This document shows, piece after piece, positions 1 to 6,432 of a DNA stretch of 10,186 nucleotides. The position numbers and the translations under genes are program-made. The DNA comes from an uncultured Eubacterium sp. (GTDB lineage: Bacteria; Bacillota; Clostridia; Lachnospirales; Lachnospiraceae). The stretch lies in contig CAMODP010000062.1 of NCBI GenBank assembly GCA_946611445.1, positions 1 to 10,186 on the forward strand, written 5' to 3'. A model generated the notes under the pieces. That model saw only the letters and a program-made list of their open reading frames with translations, was not told where the DNA came from and did no database searches. Numbering within the stretch: position 1 is the first letter of the stretch; each line of letters starts with the position of its first letter.

Positions 1-1160
1 AGCCATGCCGGCAGAAGCGCAATGGAGACATACCGCGCCAGCAGGCCGAAGGCAGGCGGCATCAGGCAGGTGCCGACGTAGGCGCTGGCCATCTGGACAC
101 CGATGATTGCCTGGGAACGGTCCGCCCCGAAATGCGCCGGTGTCGCGTGGATCAGGCAGGGATAGACCGGCGCGCAGCCCAGGCCGATGATGATCAGTCC
201 CGCAAGAGGCACATTTTCTCCGGCGGGAAGAAGCATGATGATCACGCCGGCGGCTGTCAGCGCCTGCCCCAGCCTTACCATCTGCACGTCAGTCATCCTG
301 ATTGTGAGGAAGCCGCTGACGGCACGTCCGGCAGTAATGCCTATGAAAAACAGGGCTGCAAATCCTGCCGCCTTCTCCGCGGGTATGCCTCTGTGCAGGG
401 AGAGATAGGAGCTAGCCCACAGTCCGCTGGTCTGCTCGATGGCACAGTAGCAGAAAAAGCAGGCCATTACCTCCGGGACCCCTGCGATCCTGACGATCTC
501 GCGCAGGTGCAGGGCTCTGCCGGTCCGGTCCGGAACGTCAGCGGAGATATCTGCTGACTTCCGCGCGGGTTCCCCTTCCGGTTCTCCCGGGCTTTGTACC
601 TGTGTTATCCCGGAACGTCCTTTCCACAGCGGAAGGCTGGCAAAAAGGACCGCCGTCAGCACCACCTGCAGCACCGAAATCACCCGGTATCCCGTCTGCC
701 ACCCTTTCCCAGCCGTCAGGGCCCAGCCCATGACATAGGGCCCGGCGGCAGCGCCCACACCCCACATACAGTGCAGCCAGCTCATGTGCCGGCTCTTATA
801 ATGCAGGGCCACGTAGTTATTCAGGGAAGCATCCACACTGCCGGCGCCCAGCCCGTACGGCACAGCCCAGAGGCAGAGCGCGGGGAAGGAATGGCTGACA
901 GAAAAACCTGCCAGCGCCGCAGCAGTCATCGCCACGCTGAAGGACGTCACCCTTCCGGTACCGAAACGCCTGGTCAGCCGGTCGCTCTGCAGGCTGGAGG
1001 CGACCGTTCCCAGCGCTATAATCATGGAAATCACACCGGCGAAAGACACCGGCACGCCCAGACCCGGGTACATGGAAGGCCATGCCGACCCCAGCAAAGA
1101 ATCCGGCAGACCCAGACTGATAAAAGATATGTAAATAACAGCCAGCAGCAGATGTGTCAT
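1..1160 (-). CDS. MFS transporter, fucose-permease (FHS)-like, partial
   Basis: Reading the minus strand from ATG at 1160 gives 386 uninterrupted codons that continue past the left edge, so the C-terminus is missing. The product is very hydrophobic, with about ten or more membrane segments visible. Residues 59-67 (SDRLTRRFG) match the MFS loop 2-3 motif (DRxxRRxG). Residues 114-141, containing NNYVALHY and LHCMWGVGAAAGP, resemble the N-x-x-x-x-HY ... LH-x-x-x-GVGA-x-x-GP signature of the fucose/glucose permease-like FHS family. A polar loop at about residues 184-228 is the usual central cytoplasmic loop. AAGGAG lies about 11 nt before the ATG. The gene diverges from the UroD-family gene, so the two may share a physiological role, but the substrate cannot be read from sequence; a sugar or small organic solute is a family-level guess. 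Antisense and frame-shifted open frames here are shadows. Confidence 0.88.
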   Translation of the reverse strand, partial: MTHLLLAVIYISFISLGLPDSLLGSAWPSMYPGLGVPVSFAGVISMIIALGTVASSLQSDRLTRRFGTGRVTSFSVAMTAAALAGFSVSHSFPALCLWAVPYGLGAGSVDASLNNYVALHYKSRHMSWLHCMWGVGAAAGPYVMGWALTAGKGWQTGYRVISVLQVVLTAVLFASLPLWKGRSGITQVQSPGEPEGEPARKSADISADVPDRTGRALHLREIVRIAGVPEVMACFFCYCAIEQTSGLWASSYLSLHRGIPAEKAAGFAALFFIGITAGRAVSGFLTIRMTDVQMVRLGQALTAAGVIIMLLPAGENVPLAGLIIIGLGCAPVYPCLIHATPAHFGADRSQAIIGVQMASAYVGTCLMPPAFGLLARYVSIALLPAW

Positions 1161-1226
1161 TTTCTCCGTTTCTCCTTACTTCATGTCAAATATCCCGTCC
1201 CGATGTAAGAACAGCATATCCCGGAC

Positions 1227-1255
1227 ATGATACACCCAAAAAACGCTGTGCACAA
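1227..1255 (-). promoter_or_regulatory. Possible sigma-A promoter for the MFS gene
   Basis: On the minus strand TTGTGC (1255-1250) is followed, after 17 nt, by TATCAT (1232-1227). The -10 matches the consensus at 5 of 6 positions, the -35 at only 3 of 6. It sits about 67 nt before the MFS start. This is a motif-level guess. Confidence 0.3.
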
Positions 1256-1357
1256 TTATCGTTTTTTCTTTCTGCCTATTTTTGTTCTTGTGATATATTT
1301 TTCTTCTTTTTCTCCTGTTTTACAATATATTCAGAAACAGTGGGTCTGGCTGTGGGA

Positions 1358-1435
1358 CGCGTACGCGGAAATGCGCGGCACACAGGCCGCAGGCGCAGTA
1401 TGCCGTGCAAGAGACACGCTGCATGCATACCGCGC
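1358..1435 (+). promoter_or_regulatory. Hairpin-rich leader of the UroD-family gene
   Basis: Three adjacent symmetrical elements fill the GC-rich second half of the 298-bp divergent gap. They are a perfect 10-bp palindrome CGCGTACGCG (1358-1367); a hairpin GCGGC / GCCGC with a 6-nt loop (1375-1390); and a long imperfect hairpin at 1393-1435. In the last, GCGC-A-GTATGC pairs with GCATAC-C-GCGC, and CGTG / CACG pairs inside it. The last hairpin ends about seven bases before the GAGGAGG ribosome binding site, so it could influence translation initiation. The first half of the gap (about 1262-1325) is strongly T-rich and may hold the promoter, but I found no convincing -35/-10 pair on the plus strand. 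I recognise no known riboswitch class. Confidence 0.45.
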
Positions 1436-1458
1436 AGTAAGGGAGAGGAGGACTCCGA

Positions 1459-2700
1459 ATGATCGATTATGAAAAAAGATACGAAGAAAGAAAACTCCGC
1501 TGCGAGACGGCCGCGGCAAACAAAGAACCTGACAGGGTGCCGAATGTCACGCTGATGGGCACCTACCCCATCTTTCAGGCCGGCATGACAATGGCGGAGA
1601 TGATGGTGGACCACGAGAAGGCCTGTCAGGCAATGCTCAAATTCTATGAAGACCACGACACACTGGATACCGGTATGGTCAGCAACTTTACGCCTGCTGC
1701 AAAGGTTCTGGAGCTGTTTGATTCCAAGACAGCCCGCTGGCCTGGAGACCCGAAGGGACTGGACGTCAACAACACCTACCAGTTCATAGAATTCCCGACG
1801 CTGGAAGACGGGGAATACGATGAGTTTTTCGACCATCCGGCGGAATTCTGGCTGACAAAACACCTGCCCAGAACACTGGGGCTGTTCGATTTCGTAAAGG
1901 ACATCGACTACCATGAGATGATTCTTGCGCTGGACGGCGCGCAGAATTTCTTCACCTCCCCGCAGATGATTCCTGTCTATAAAAAGCTGATCGAGGCAGC
2001 TGAGGAAAAGGGACGCATGATGCAGATCATCGGCGTCTATGAGCAGAAGCTGCGCGCCCTGGGCTACTACTCCATCGCCGGCGGCGGCTCCGCCACGGCC
2101 TTTGACATGCTCGGAGACACGCTGCGCGGTACCTTCGGCATGATGCCCGACCTGCTTGAAGAGCGAGATAACGTGAAGAAGGCTCTGGATCTGTTTGTAA
2201 AATACCACATCAAAGGCAGCCTGGACTTCTGCCGGATGACCGGCAGCAAATACGCATGGGTCATGCTGCATAAGGGCTTCGACAATTTCATCAGCGATGC
2301 AGACTACGCAGAGCTCTACTGGCCGTATCTGCGGCAGTGGATGCTGGCCCTGATCGAACACGACATCACGCCTGTCGTCTACACGGAAGGCTCCTATACG
2401 ACACGTCTGAAATACATGAAGGATGTGCCGAAGAACAAGGTGATCTACCACTTTGAAAAAGTCGACCTGAAGCTGGCCAAGCAGGAGCTCGGCGACATCG
2501 CCTGCCTGATGGGCGGATTCCCCGTCTACACCGTCCGGTACGGCACGCCGGAGCAAATCGACGAAGAGGTCAAAAAGCATCTGGATATCATGGCCCCGGG
2601 CGGCGGCTACCTCTTCACCACCGGCTACTCCCTGGAGGACGCGCCCAAAGAGAACGTCGAGGCGCTTCTGGAGGCCGTCTGGAAATACGGAAAATATTGA
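1459..2700 (+). CDS. Uroporphyrinogen decarboxylase (UroD)-superfamily protein, probable corrinoid-methyltransferase relative
   Basis: This 413-residue protein starts at ATG 1459, with GAGGAGG about 8 nt upstream. Its pattern fits the UroD/MtaA TIM-barrel superfamily: HKGFDNFIS (271-279), YTEG (308-311), HFEKVD (331-336), CLMGGFP (349-355), the YGTPEQIDEEVKKHL helix (361-375), and a C-terminal APGGGYLF ... APKENVEALLEAV stretch. True HemE is usually about 340-360 residues, and no other haem gene is nearby, so a role in haem synthesis is unlikely. Members of this group usually transfer methyl groups to or from corrinoid proteins. However, the His-x-Cys and PGCG zinc ligands of MtaA-type enzymes are not visible here: YTEG and PGGG occupy the similar places. 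No corrinoid-binding protein gene is in the window. The substrate is unknown. The divergent MFS transporter may supply it. A long antisense frame covers the gene but resembles nothing. Confidence 0.85.
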   Translation: MIDYEKRYEERKLRCETAAANKEPDRVPNVTLMGTYPIFQAGMTMAEMMVDHEKACQAMLKFYEDHDTLDTGMVSNFTPAAKVLELFDSKTARWPGDPKGLDVNNTYQFIEFPTLEDGEYDEFFDHPAEFWLTKHLPRTLGLFDFVKDIDYHEMILALDGAQNFFTSPQMIPVYKKLIEAAEEKGRMMQIIGVYEQKLRALGYYSIAGGGSATAFDMLGDTLRGTFGMMPDLLEERDNVKKALDLFVKYHIKGSLDFCRMTGSKYAWVMLHKGFDNFISDADYAELYWPYLRQWMLALIEHDITPVVYTEGSYTTRLKYMKDVPKNKVIYHFEKVDLKLAKQELGDIACLMGGFPVYTVRYGTPEQIDEEVKKHLDIMAPGGGYLFTTGYSLEDAPKENVEALLEAVWKYGKY

Positions 2701-2745
2701 TATTCATCTCCGGAGCGGAATCCGGAAGAATATACAGCACTGTGA

Positions 2746-2838
2746 ACCACGCTGATTGATGGAAGAAAAATCTTCCCGGATGTCTATCCGATGGGAGATA
2801 TCGAGATCGAAAAGATGAGCAAAGAAATGTTCGCATAA
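2746..2838 (+). pseudogene. Short coding-like relic (possible 3' end of a lost gene)
   Basis: Directly behind the UroD gene, in the same frame, an open stretch ends at TAA 2838. It reads protein-like: LIDGRKIFPDVYPMGD followed by IEIEKMSKEMFA. There is no start codon with a ribosome binding site, and TGA at 2743-2745 interrupts the same frame, which upstream reads NPEEYTAL. The mix of charged and hydrophobic residues looks like a C-terminal helix rather than random translation. It may be the remnant of a deleted neighbour. The family is not recognised, and chance remains possible. Confidence 0.3.
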
Positions 2839-2846
2839 TGCAAAAT

Positions 2847-2872
2847 GACAGGGGACGGTTTCGTCCCCTGTC
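2847..2872. repeat. Perfect palindrome (11-bp stem, 4-nt loop), REP-like or terminator
   Basis: GACAGGGGACG (2847-2857) and CGTCCCCTGTC (2862-2872) are perfect inverted repeats around the loop GTTT. The element lies between the 3' ends of the UroD gene/relic and the GNAT gene. Read on the minus strand it is followed by ATTTTGCATT, so it could end the GNAT transcript; on the plus strand there is no T-run. The core resembles GGGGACGG...CCGTCCCC-type intergenic palindromes that occur in many copies in some Firmicutes genomes, so a dispersed REP element is an alternative to a simple terminator. Confidence 0.7.
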
Positions 2873-2877
2873 TCATG

Positions 2878-3375
2878 TCACACCTTCTCATAGGCCAGTC
2901 TGGGATAGTTGTCCTCTTCGACATAGATCGTACCGCAGTGGACGAACCCGAGACTCTGCAGCAGGTTCTGCATCACGACATTATCGCAGTGGGTGTCGAT
3001 GCGCAGGTGGCCGCACTGCTCATACGCCCAGTTCAGGCAGAAGCGCCCCACTCCCTTTGCGGAACCGTCTGAGGCCATTCTGTGTACGACGCCATAGGGG
3101 CGTCCGTCCCTCCACGCGCCGTCTGTAATCTCCCTGTACGTAGGTTCGATATCATCGCCTGCGATATAATAAAACGTGCCGGTCACCCGTCCGCCCTCAT
3201 CAACACAGACATAGCTGTTCCCAGCCTCTATATCCTGCCGGATCAGCGCCGCTGGCGGCCAGTTTGTCGGTCCCCACTGATTGGGATTTCCGTGCTCACT
3301 CATAAACTTCCGGGCAATACCATATATTTCCATTACCCGCTCAAAATCTTTTTCTTCCGTTTTTCTGATTTTCAT
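2878..3375 (-). CDS. GNAT family N-acetyltransferase
   Basis: The 165-residue product begins MKIRKTEEKDFERVMEIYG, a typical GNAT N-terminal beta strand and helix. The acetyl-CoA region is seen at about 105-112 (SAKGVGRF, a degenerate Q/RxxGxG/A loop). It is followed by the helix FCLNWAYEQCG, strand LRIDTH, DN at 131-132 and LLQSLGFVHCGTIYVE, the usual C-terminal GNAT signature. The acceptor substrate cannot be inferred. I chose ATG 3375 because GGGGGAAG precedes it and because the conserved fold starts there. The frame is open for 83 more codons upstream, but that would run through the promoter and into the divergent MATE gene, and the extra residues look non-coding. The length is normal for a single-domain GNAT enzyme. 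Confidence 0.88.
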   Translation of the reverse strand: MKIRKTEEKDFERVMEIYGIARKFMSEHGNPNQWGPTNWPPAALIRQDIEAGNSYVCVDEGGRVTGTFYYIAGDDIEPTYREITDGAWRDGRPYGVVHRMASDGSAKGVGRFCLNWAYEQCGHLRIDTHCDNVVMQNLLQSLGFVHCGTIYVEEDNYPRLAYEKV

Positions 3376-3459
3376 CCGTCTTCCCCCGGCGCCTTCGTAT
3401 AACACTTCCTTATAACCCTGCATGCAGATCTCTGGATATTCCGAAACAGCCAAAGCGTC

Positions 3460-3481
3460 TATAATGATCCTGAACAGGAGG
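3460..3481 (+). promoter_or_regulatory. -10 element and ribosome binding site of the MATE gene
   Basis: A perfect TATAAT at 3460-3465 lies 25 nt before the MATE start, and AGGAGG (3476-3481) sits 8 nt before ATG 3490. No good -35 is seen at 17 nt spacing, so the promoter assignment rests mainly on the -10 box. It would give a very short leader. Confidence 0.5.
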
Positions 3482-3489
3482 GCAGGGCC

Positions 3490-4839
3490 ATGACAGACGC
3501 ACACACACTTCATATGGAAAAAGGCCCGATCGGAAGCACACTGATCCGATTTGCCCTTCCTGTTCTCCTGGCCCAGCTGCTGCAGGAGGTATACAATCTC
3601 TCTGACTGCATGGTCATCGGCCATTTCGGAGGAGACTACGGTCTCGCCGCCGTCAGCCTCAGCGGCCTGATCCTCTCTGTCCTTATCAATTTCTTTGTCG
3701 GTTTTTCTTCCGGCATCAGTGTGATCACTGCCGAGCTGTTCGGCAGCTATGATTATCCCCGTCTGAGAAAAACGCTGACAGCGGTATTCCGCCTTGTTCT
3801 GCTGACAGGCGCGGGGATTTCACTGCTTGGCGCAGTCTCCGCCCCGCATATTCTGCACCTGCTTCGGAGTCCGCTGTCTGTGTACCCGCATGCCGTCGCG
3901 TATCTGCGGATCTGCTCCGCGGGTATGGCAGCGCTGCTGTTCTACAATATCGGGACTGCCGTACTCCGCTCTCTGGGTGATACGAAGACGCCTCTCCTTC
4001 TCTCTGTCATCTCCGTCACGCTCAATCTGGTGCTGGACATTCTGTTTGTCATCGGTTTCGGGATGGGCGCGTCCGGCGCGGCTCTCGCCACCATGCTCTC
4101 ACAGTGGGTCCTGGCCGCCCTGATTTTTCTGCGGCTGCGGGGAATGGACAGCGCCTTTTCCTTTCGGCTTCTGGGCGAAACGCTTCCCGCAGGAGAAGTT
4201 CTCGCCATTCTGAAAATGGGACTTCCGGCAGGGTTTCAGGCACTGTTTATGAGCATTTCATCCCTGCTGGTTCAGGTAAATATCAACGGCTTCGGTCCGG
4301 ATGCCATAGCCGGCATGAATCTCTACGCGAAGGTAGAAGGCCTGCTGTACCTGCCGACCTTCTCCTACGGGATCGCCCTTACCGGATTTATAGGCCAGAA
4401 CTGCGGCGCAGGCGCTTTCCGGCGGATCCGCGACGCGGTCCGGTTAAGTCTGAAGACGGTCTCCGCCGTCATTTTTCCCCTCAGCATCCTGCTGCCGCTG
4501 CTCTCTCCTTTGATTTTGCGCCTGTTCACCGCAGATGCCGGCATCATATACAACGCCAGGGAAGCTATTCTGTTCAATCTTCCCTTTTACACAATCTACG
4601 CAGTCAACCAGGTATACCTGGGCGCGATAAAAGGACTGGGAAATACAACCTATCCCATGGTCTGCACACTCCTGTGCTACAGCCTGTTCCGCGTCCTGTG
4701 GTGCCGTCTGCTGATCCCAGTCTTTCCGACGATGCGCGTGGTCTATCTCAGCTATGACGTCAGTTTTTTCCTGATGCTGGCCCTCCTGGTTCCGAAATAT
4801 AACGGTCTGTATGCCCGGCTGGAAAAAAAGGCGGCCTGA
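3490..4839 (+). CDS. MATE family efflux transporter
   Basis: This 449-residue integral membrane protein has about twelve hydrophobic segments arranged as two repeats, the normal size and layout of MATE (NorM/DinF/MepA-like) exporters. The N-terminal repeat reads MEKGPIGSTLIRFALPVLL (12-30), then LLQEVYNLSDCMVIGHFGG, which matches the conserved family start (P...LLQ..YN..D...VG). SLGDTKTPLLLSVISVTLN at about 162-180 is another well-known MATE stretch. The second repeat begins near residue 240 (MGLPAGFQALFMSISSL). Such proteins export drugs or cationic metabolites in exchange for sodium ions or protons across the cytoplasmic membrane; the actual substrate is unknown. The gene diverges from the GNAT gene across 114 bp and converges on the zinc permease gene with only 21 bp between them. 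No terminator hairpin is obvious there. Confidence 0.93.
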   Translation: MTDAHTLHMEKGPIGSTLIRFALPVLLAQLLQEVYNLSDCMVIGHFGGDYGLAAVSLSGLILSVLINFFVGFSSGISVITAELFGSYDYPRLRKTLTAVFRLVLLTGAGISLLGAVSAPHILHLLRSPLSVYPHAVAYLRICSAGMAALLFYNIGTAVLRSLGDTKTPLLLSVISVTLNLVLDILFVIGFGMGASGAALATMLSQWVLAALIFLRLRGMDSAFSFRLLGETLPAGEVLAILKMGLPAGFQALFMSISSLLVQVNINGFGPDAIAGMNLYAKVEGLLYLPTFSYGIALTGFIGQNCGAGAFRRIRDAVRLSLKTVSAVIFPLSILLPLLSPLILRLFTADAGIIYNAREAILFNLPFYTIYAVNQVYLGAIKGLGNTTYPMVCTLLCYSLFRVLWCRLLIPVFPTMRVVYLSYDVSFFLMLALLVPKYNGLYARLEKKAA

Positions 4840-4860
4840 CAGTCCTCTTCCGGATATTCA

Positions 4861-5703
4861 TCACAAAGCACCTCTCAAAAACACGCCTGCCAGACAGCAG
4901 GCACCAAAAGCGGCTGCGTCAACAGCAACGATCGTCGATCCGACCGGTGTGCCCGCCAGAACAGAAATCACAATTCCCGCGACAGCGCACACCACAGACA
5001 GCACCGCCGAAAAAACGGTAACCGTCCTGAAGCTGCGAAACAGTCTCATCGCCGACAGCGCAGGAAAAATGACCAGCGCTGATATCAGGAGCGAGCCCAC
5101 CAGATTCATGGCAAGCACTATAATCACCGCGATTACGACGGCAATCAGAAGATTGTACCTGTCCGCATTTGTTCCCACGGCCTTGGCGAAGCTCTCATCA
5201 AAGGTCACCGCAAAAATCTTATTGTAGAACAGCACAAAAATAACCACGACAGCGACGGACAATACCACACAGAGCCAGACCTCGCGAACGGTAAGCGTCA
5301 GGATGGATGTAGAGCCGAAAAGCGTGCTGCACACATCTCCGGACAGATTCGATGAAGTGGAAAAAATATTCATGATCAGGTAGCCGAAGGCCAGTGCCCC
5401 TACGGATATCATGGCTATGGCGGCATCTCCCTTGATTCTGGCGTTCTGCCCCGTCCGTAGGAGCAAAACGGCGCTGAGAATCGTGAAGGGAAGCACCAGG
5501 AACATTCTGTTCGTCAGGTTGACGACGCTGGCTATGGCCATGGCGCCGAAGGCCACATGTGACAATCCGTCTCCGATAAAAGAAAAACGCTTCAGGACTA
5601 GCGTCACGCCCAGAAGGGATGAGCAGAGCGCGATCAGGACACCGACAATGAGCGCGTATCTCACAAACGGATACTGCAGATACAGTCCCAGCTTCTCAAA
5701 CAT
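4861..5703 (-). CDS. znuB: Zinc/manganese ABC transporter permease (ZnuB/AdcB-like)
   Basis: The 280-residue product is a polytopic membrane protein with about eight hydrophobic segments, the expected form of the ABC-3 metal permease family. Typical family stretches are LGVTLVLKRFSFIGDGLSHV (about 32-51), where SFIGDGLSHVAFG is the hallmark, and NLVGSLLISALVIFPALSAM (about 201-220). It would form the membrane channel for metal delivered by the ZnuA-like protein and driven by the ZnuC-like ATPase. ATG 5703 overlaps the 3' end of the ATPase gene by 8 bp, with GAGG just upstream inside that gene, so translation is probably coupled. A 37-codon upstream extension is open but lies wholly inside the ATPase gene and reads Arg/Lys-rich, so it was not used. 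The gene is last in the operon. Confidence 0.92.
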   Translation of the reverse strand: MFEKLGLYLQYPFVRYALIVGVLIALCSSLLGVTLVLKRFSFIGDGLSHVAFGAMAIASVVNLTNRMFLVLPFTILSAVLLLRTGQNARIKGDAAIAMISVGALAFGYLIMNIFSTSSNLSGDVCSTLFGSTSILTLTVREVWLCVVLSVAVVVIFVLFYNKIFAVTFDESFAKAVGTNADRYNLLIAVVIAVIIVLAMNLVGSLLISALVIFPALSAMRLFRSFRTVTVFSAVLSVVCAVAGIVISVLAGTPVGSTIVAVDAAAFGACCLAGVFLRGAL

Positions 5704-6409
5704 GTTCCTCACCGCCTTCCTGCCGCGCGAATAATCTCCCCGCTTCGCTCTCTGTATACTCTTCTCTGGTGCCGAAGAAAACCGTCTCGCCAATATGCAG
5801 GATATGGGTGGCATACTTCACTGCCGCGGCGATATCATGAGAAATCATGATTATGGCTTTACCTTCCCGGTTCAGTTCTGCGATCAGCGTGTACATCCCC
5901 TCGGTAGCCCTGGGATCCAGACCTGCCGTGGGTTCATCCAGCAGCAGCATTTTCCCGGTCGCGCACAGGGCTCTCGCCAGGAGTACCCGCTGCTGCTGAC
6001 CGCCCGAGAGTTCCCGGTAGCACCGCCCGGCCAGATCTGATATGCCCATGCGCTCCATGTTTTCGTCAGCCAGCTGCTTATCCGCCCGGCTGTAAAACGG
6101 TCTCCTGCCGCAGCGCGCCTGACATCCGGAGAGAACAATCTCCCTCACGGATGCCGGGAAATCCCTCTGCACCAGAGTCTGCTGCGGCAGGTATCCGATC
6201 TCATTGGGGGCAAGGCCGTCACCGGTCAGAATCTGCCCGCCATACGGTTCCTGAAGCCGGAGCAGGGTTCTCATCAGCGTGCTTTTCCCGGAACCGTTCT
6301 CCCCGACAATGCACAGGTAGTCGCCCTCGTTTACAGAGAAATTCAGGTCCCTCACAATAATATGGGAATCATAGCCCAGCGCCAGATTCTGAATGGTGAG
6401 TAAAGCCAC
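5696..6409 (-). CDS. znuC: Zinc/manganese ABC transporter ATP-binding protein (ZnuC/AdcC-like)
   Basis: This is a complete ABC ATPase. Numbered from the GTG start (237 residues), it has Walker A GENGSGKST (36-44), Q-loop YLPQQ (73-77), signature LSGGQ (134-138), Walker B MLLLDEP (154-160) followed by TAGLD, and the switch histidine in SHD (H191). Sequence style and length match the metal-chelate ZnuC/AdcC/MntB group. It hydrolyses ATP to power import through the permease encoded next. Start choice: AAGGAGG (6421-6415) sits 5 nt before GTG 6409, an ideal spacing. An in-frame ATG at 6433 overlaps the stop of the upstream gene as TGATG but lies in front of this ribosome binding site, which makes it the weaker option; it would add eight residues (MNSDKEAI). 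The gene sits in the middle of the operon. Confidence 0.93.
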   Translation of the reverse strand: MALLTIQNLALGYDSHIIVRDLNFSVNEGDYLCIVGENGSGKSTLMRTLLRLQEPYGGQILTGDGLAPNEIGYLPQQTLVQRDFPASVREIVLSGCQARCGRRPFYSRADKQLADENMERMGISDLAGRCYRELSGGQQQRVLLARALCATGKMLLLDEPTAGLDPRATEGMYTLIAELNREGKAIIMISHDIAAAVKYATHILHIGETVFFGTREEYTESEAGRLFARQEGGEEHV

Positions 6410-6432
6410 GATTGCCTCCTTATCTGAATTCA

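Noticed and set aside
132..1208. Several plus-strand open frames across the MFS gene
   Set aside because: They are Arg/Pro/Gly-rich shadow translations. The minus-strand frame is open for all 386 codons and shows MFS motifs and membrane segments.
1256..1330. T-rich tract as a plus-strand promoter or terminator
   Set aside because: Many T-runs occur, but no -35/-10 pair with acceptable spacing and no stem before a T-run was found, so no specific element is claimed.
1276..2580. Long (434-codon) open frame on the minus strand opposite the UroD gene
   Set aside because: It is an antisense shadow: its translation resembles no protein family, it starts without a good ribosome binding site, and the plus-strand frame has clear UroD-superfamily motifs.
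3376..3624. 83-codon upstream extension of the GNAT gene
   Set aside because: It would run across the MATE promoter and into the MATE coding region, and it lacks GNAT-like residues. ATG 3375 has a purine-rich binding site and begins the conserved fold.
4104..4757. 217-codon plus-strand frame inside the MATE gene
   Set aside because: It is a frame-shifted shadow, rich in Arg and Ser. The MATE frame is complete with conserved motifs.
4840..4860. Terminator between the convergent MATE and zinc permease genes
   Set aside because: Only a TCCGGA palindrome and scattered A/T runs are present; there is no convincing stem-loop with a T-run.
5704..5814. 37-residue upstream extension of the zinc permease
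   Set aside because: It lies wholly within the ATPase gene and is basic and low in hydrophobicity. ATG 5703 begins a normal permease N-terminus.
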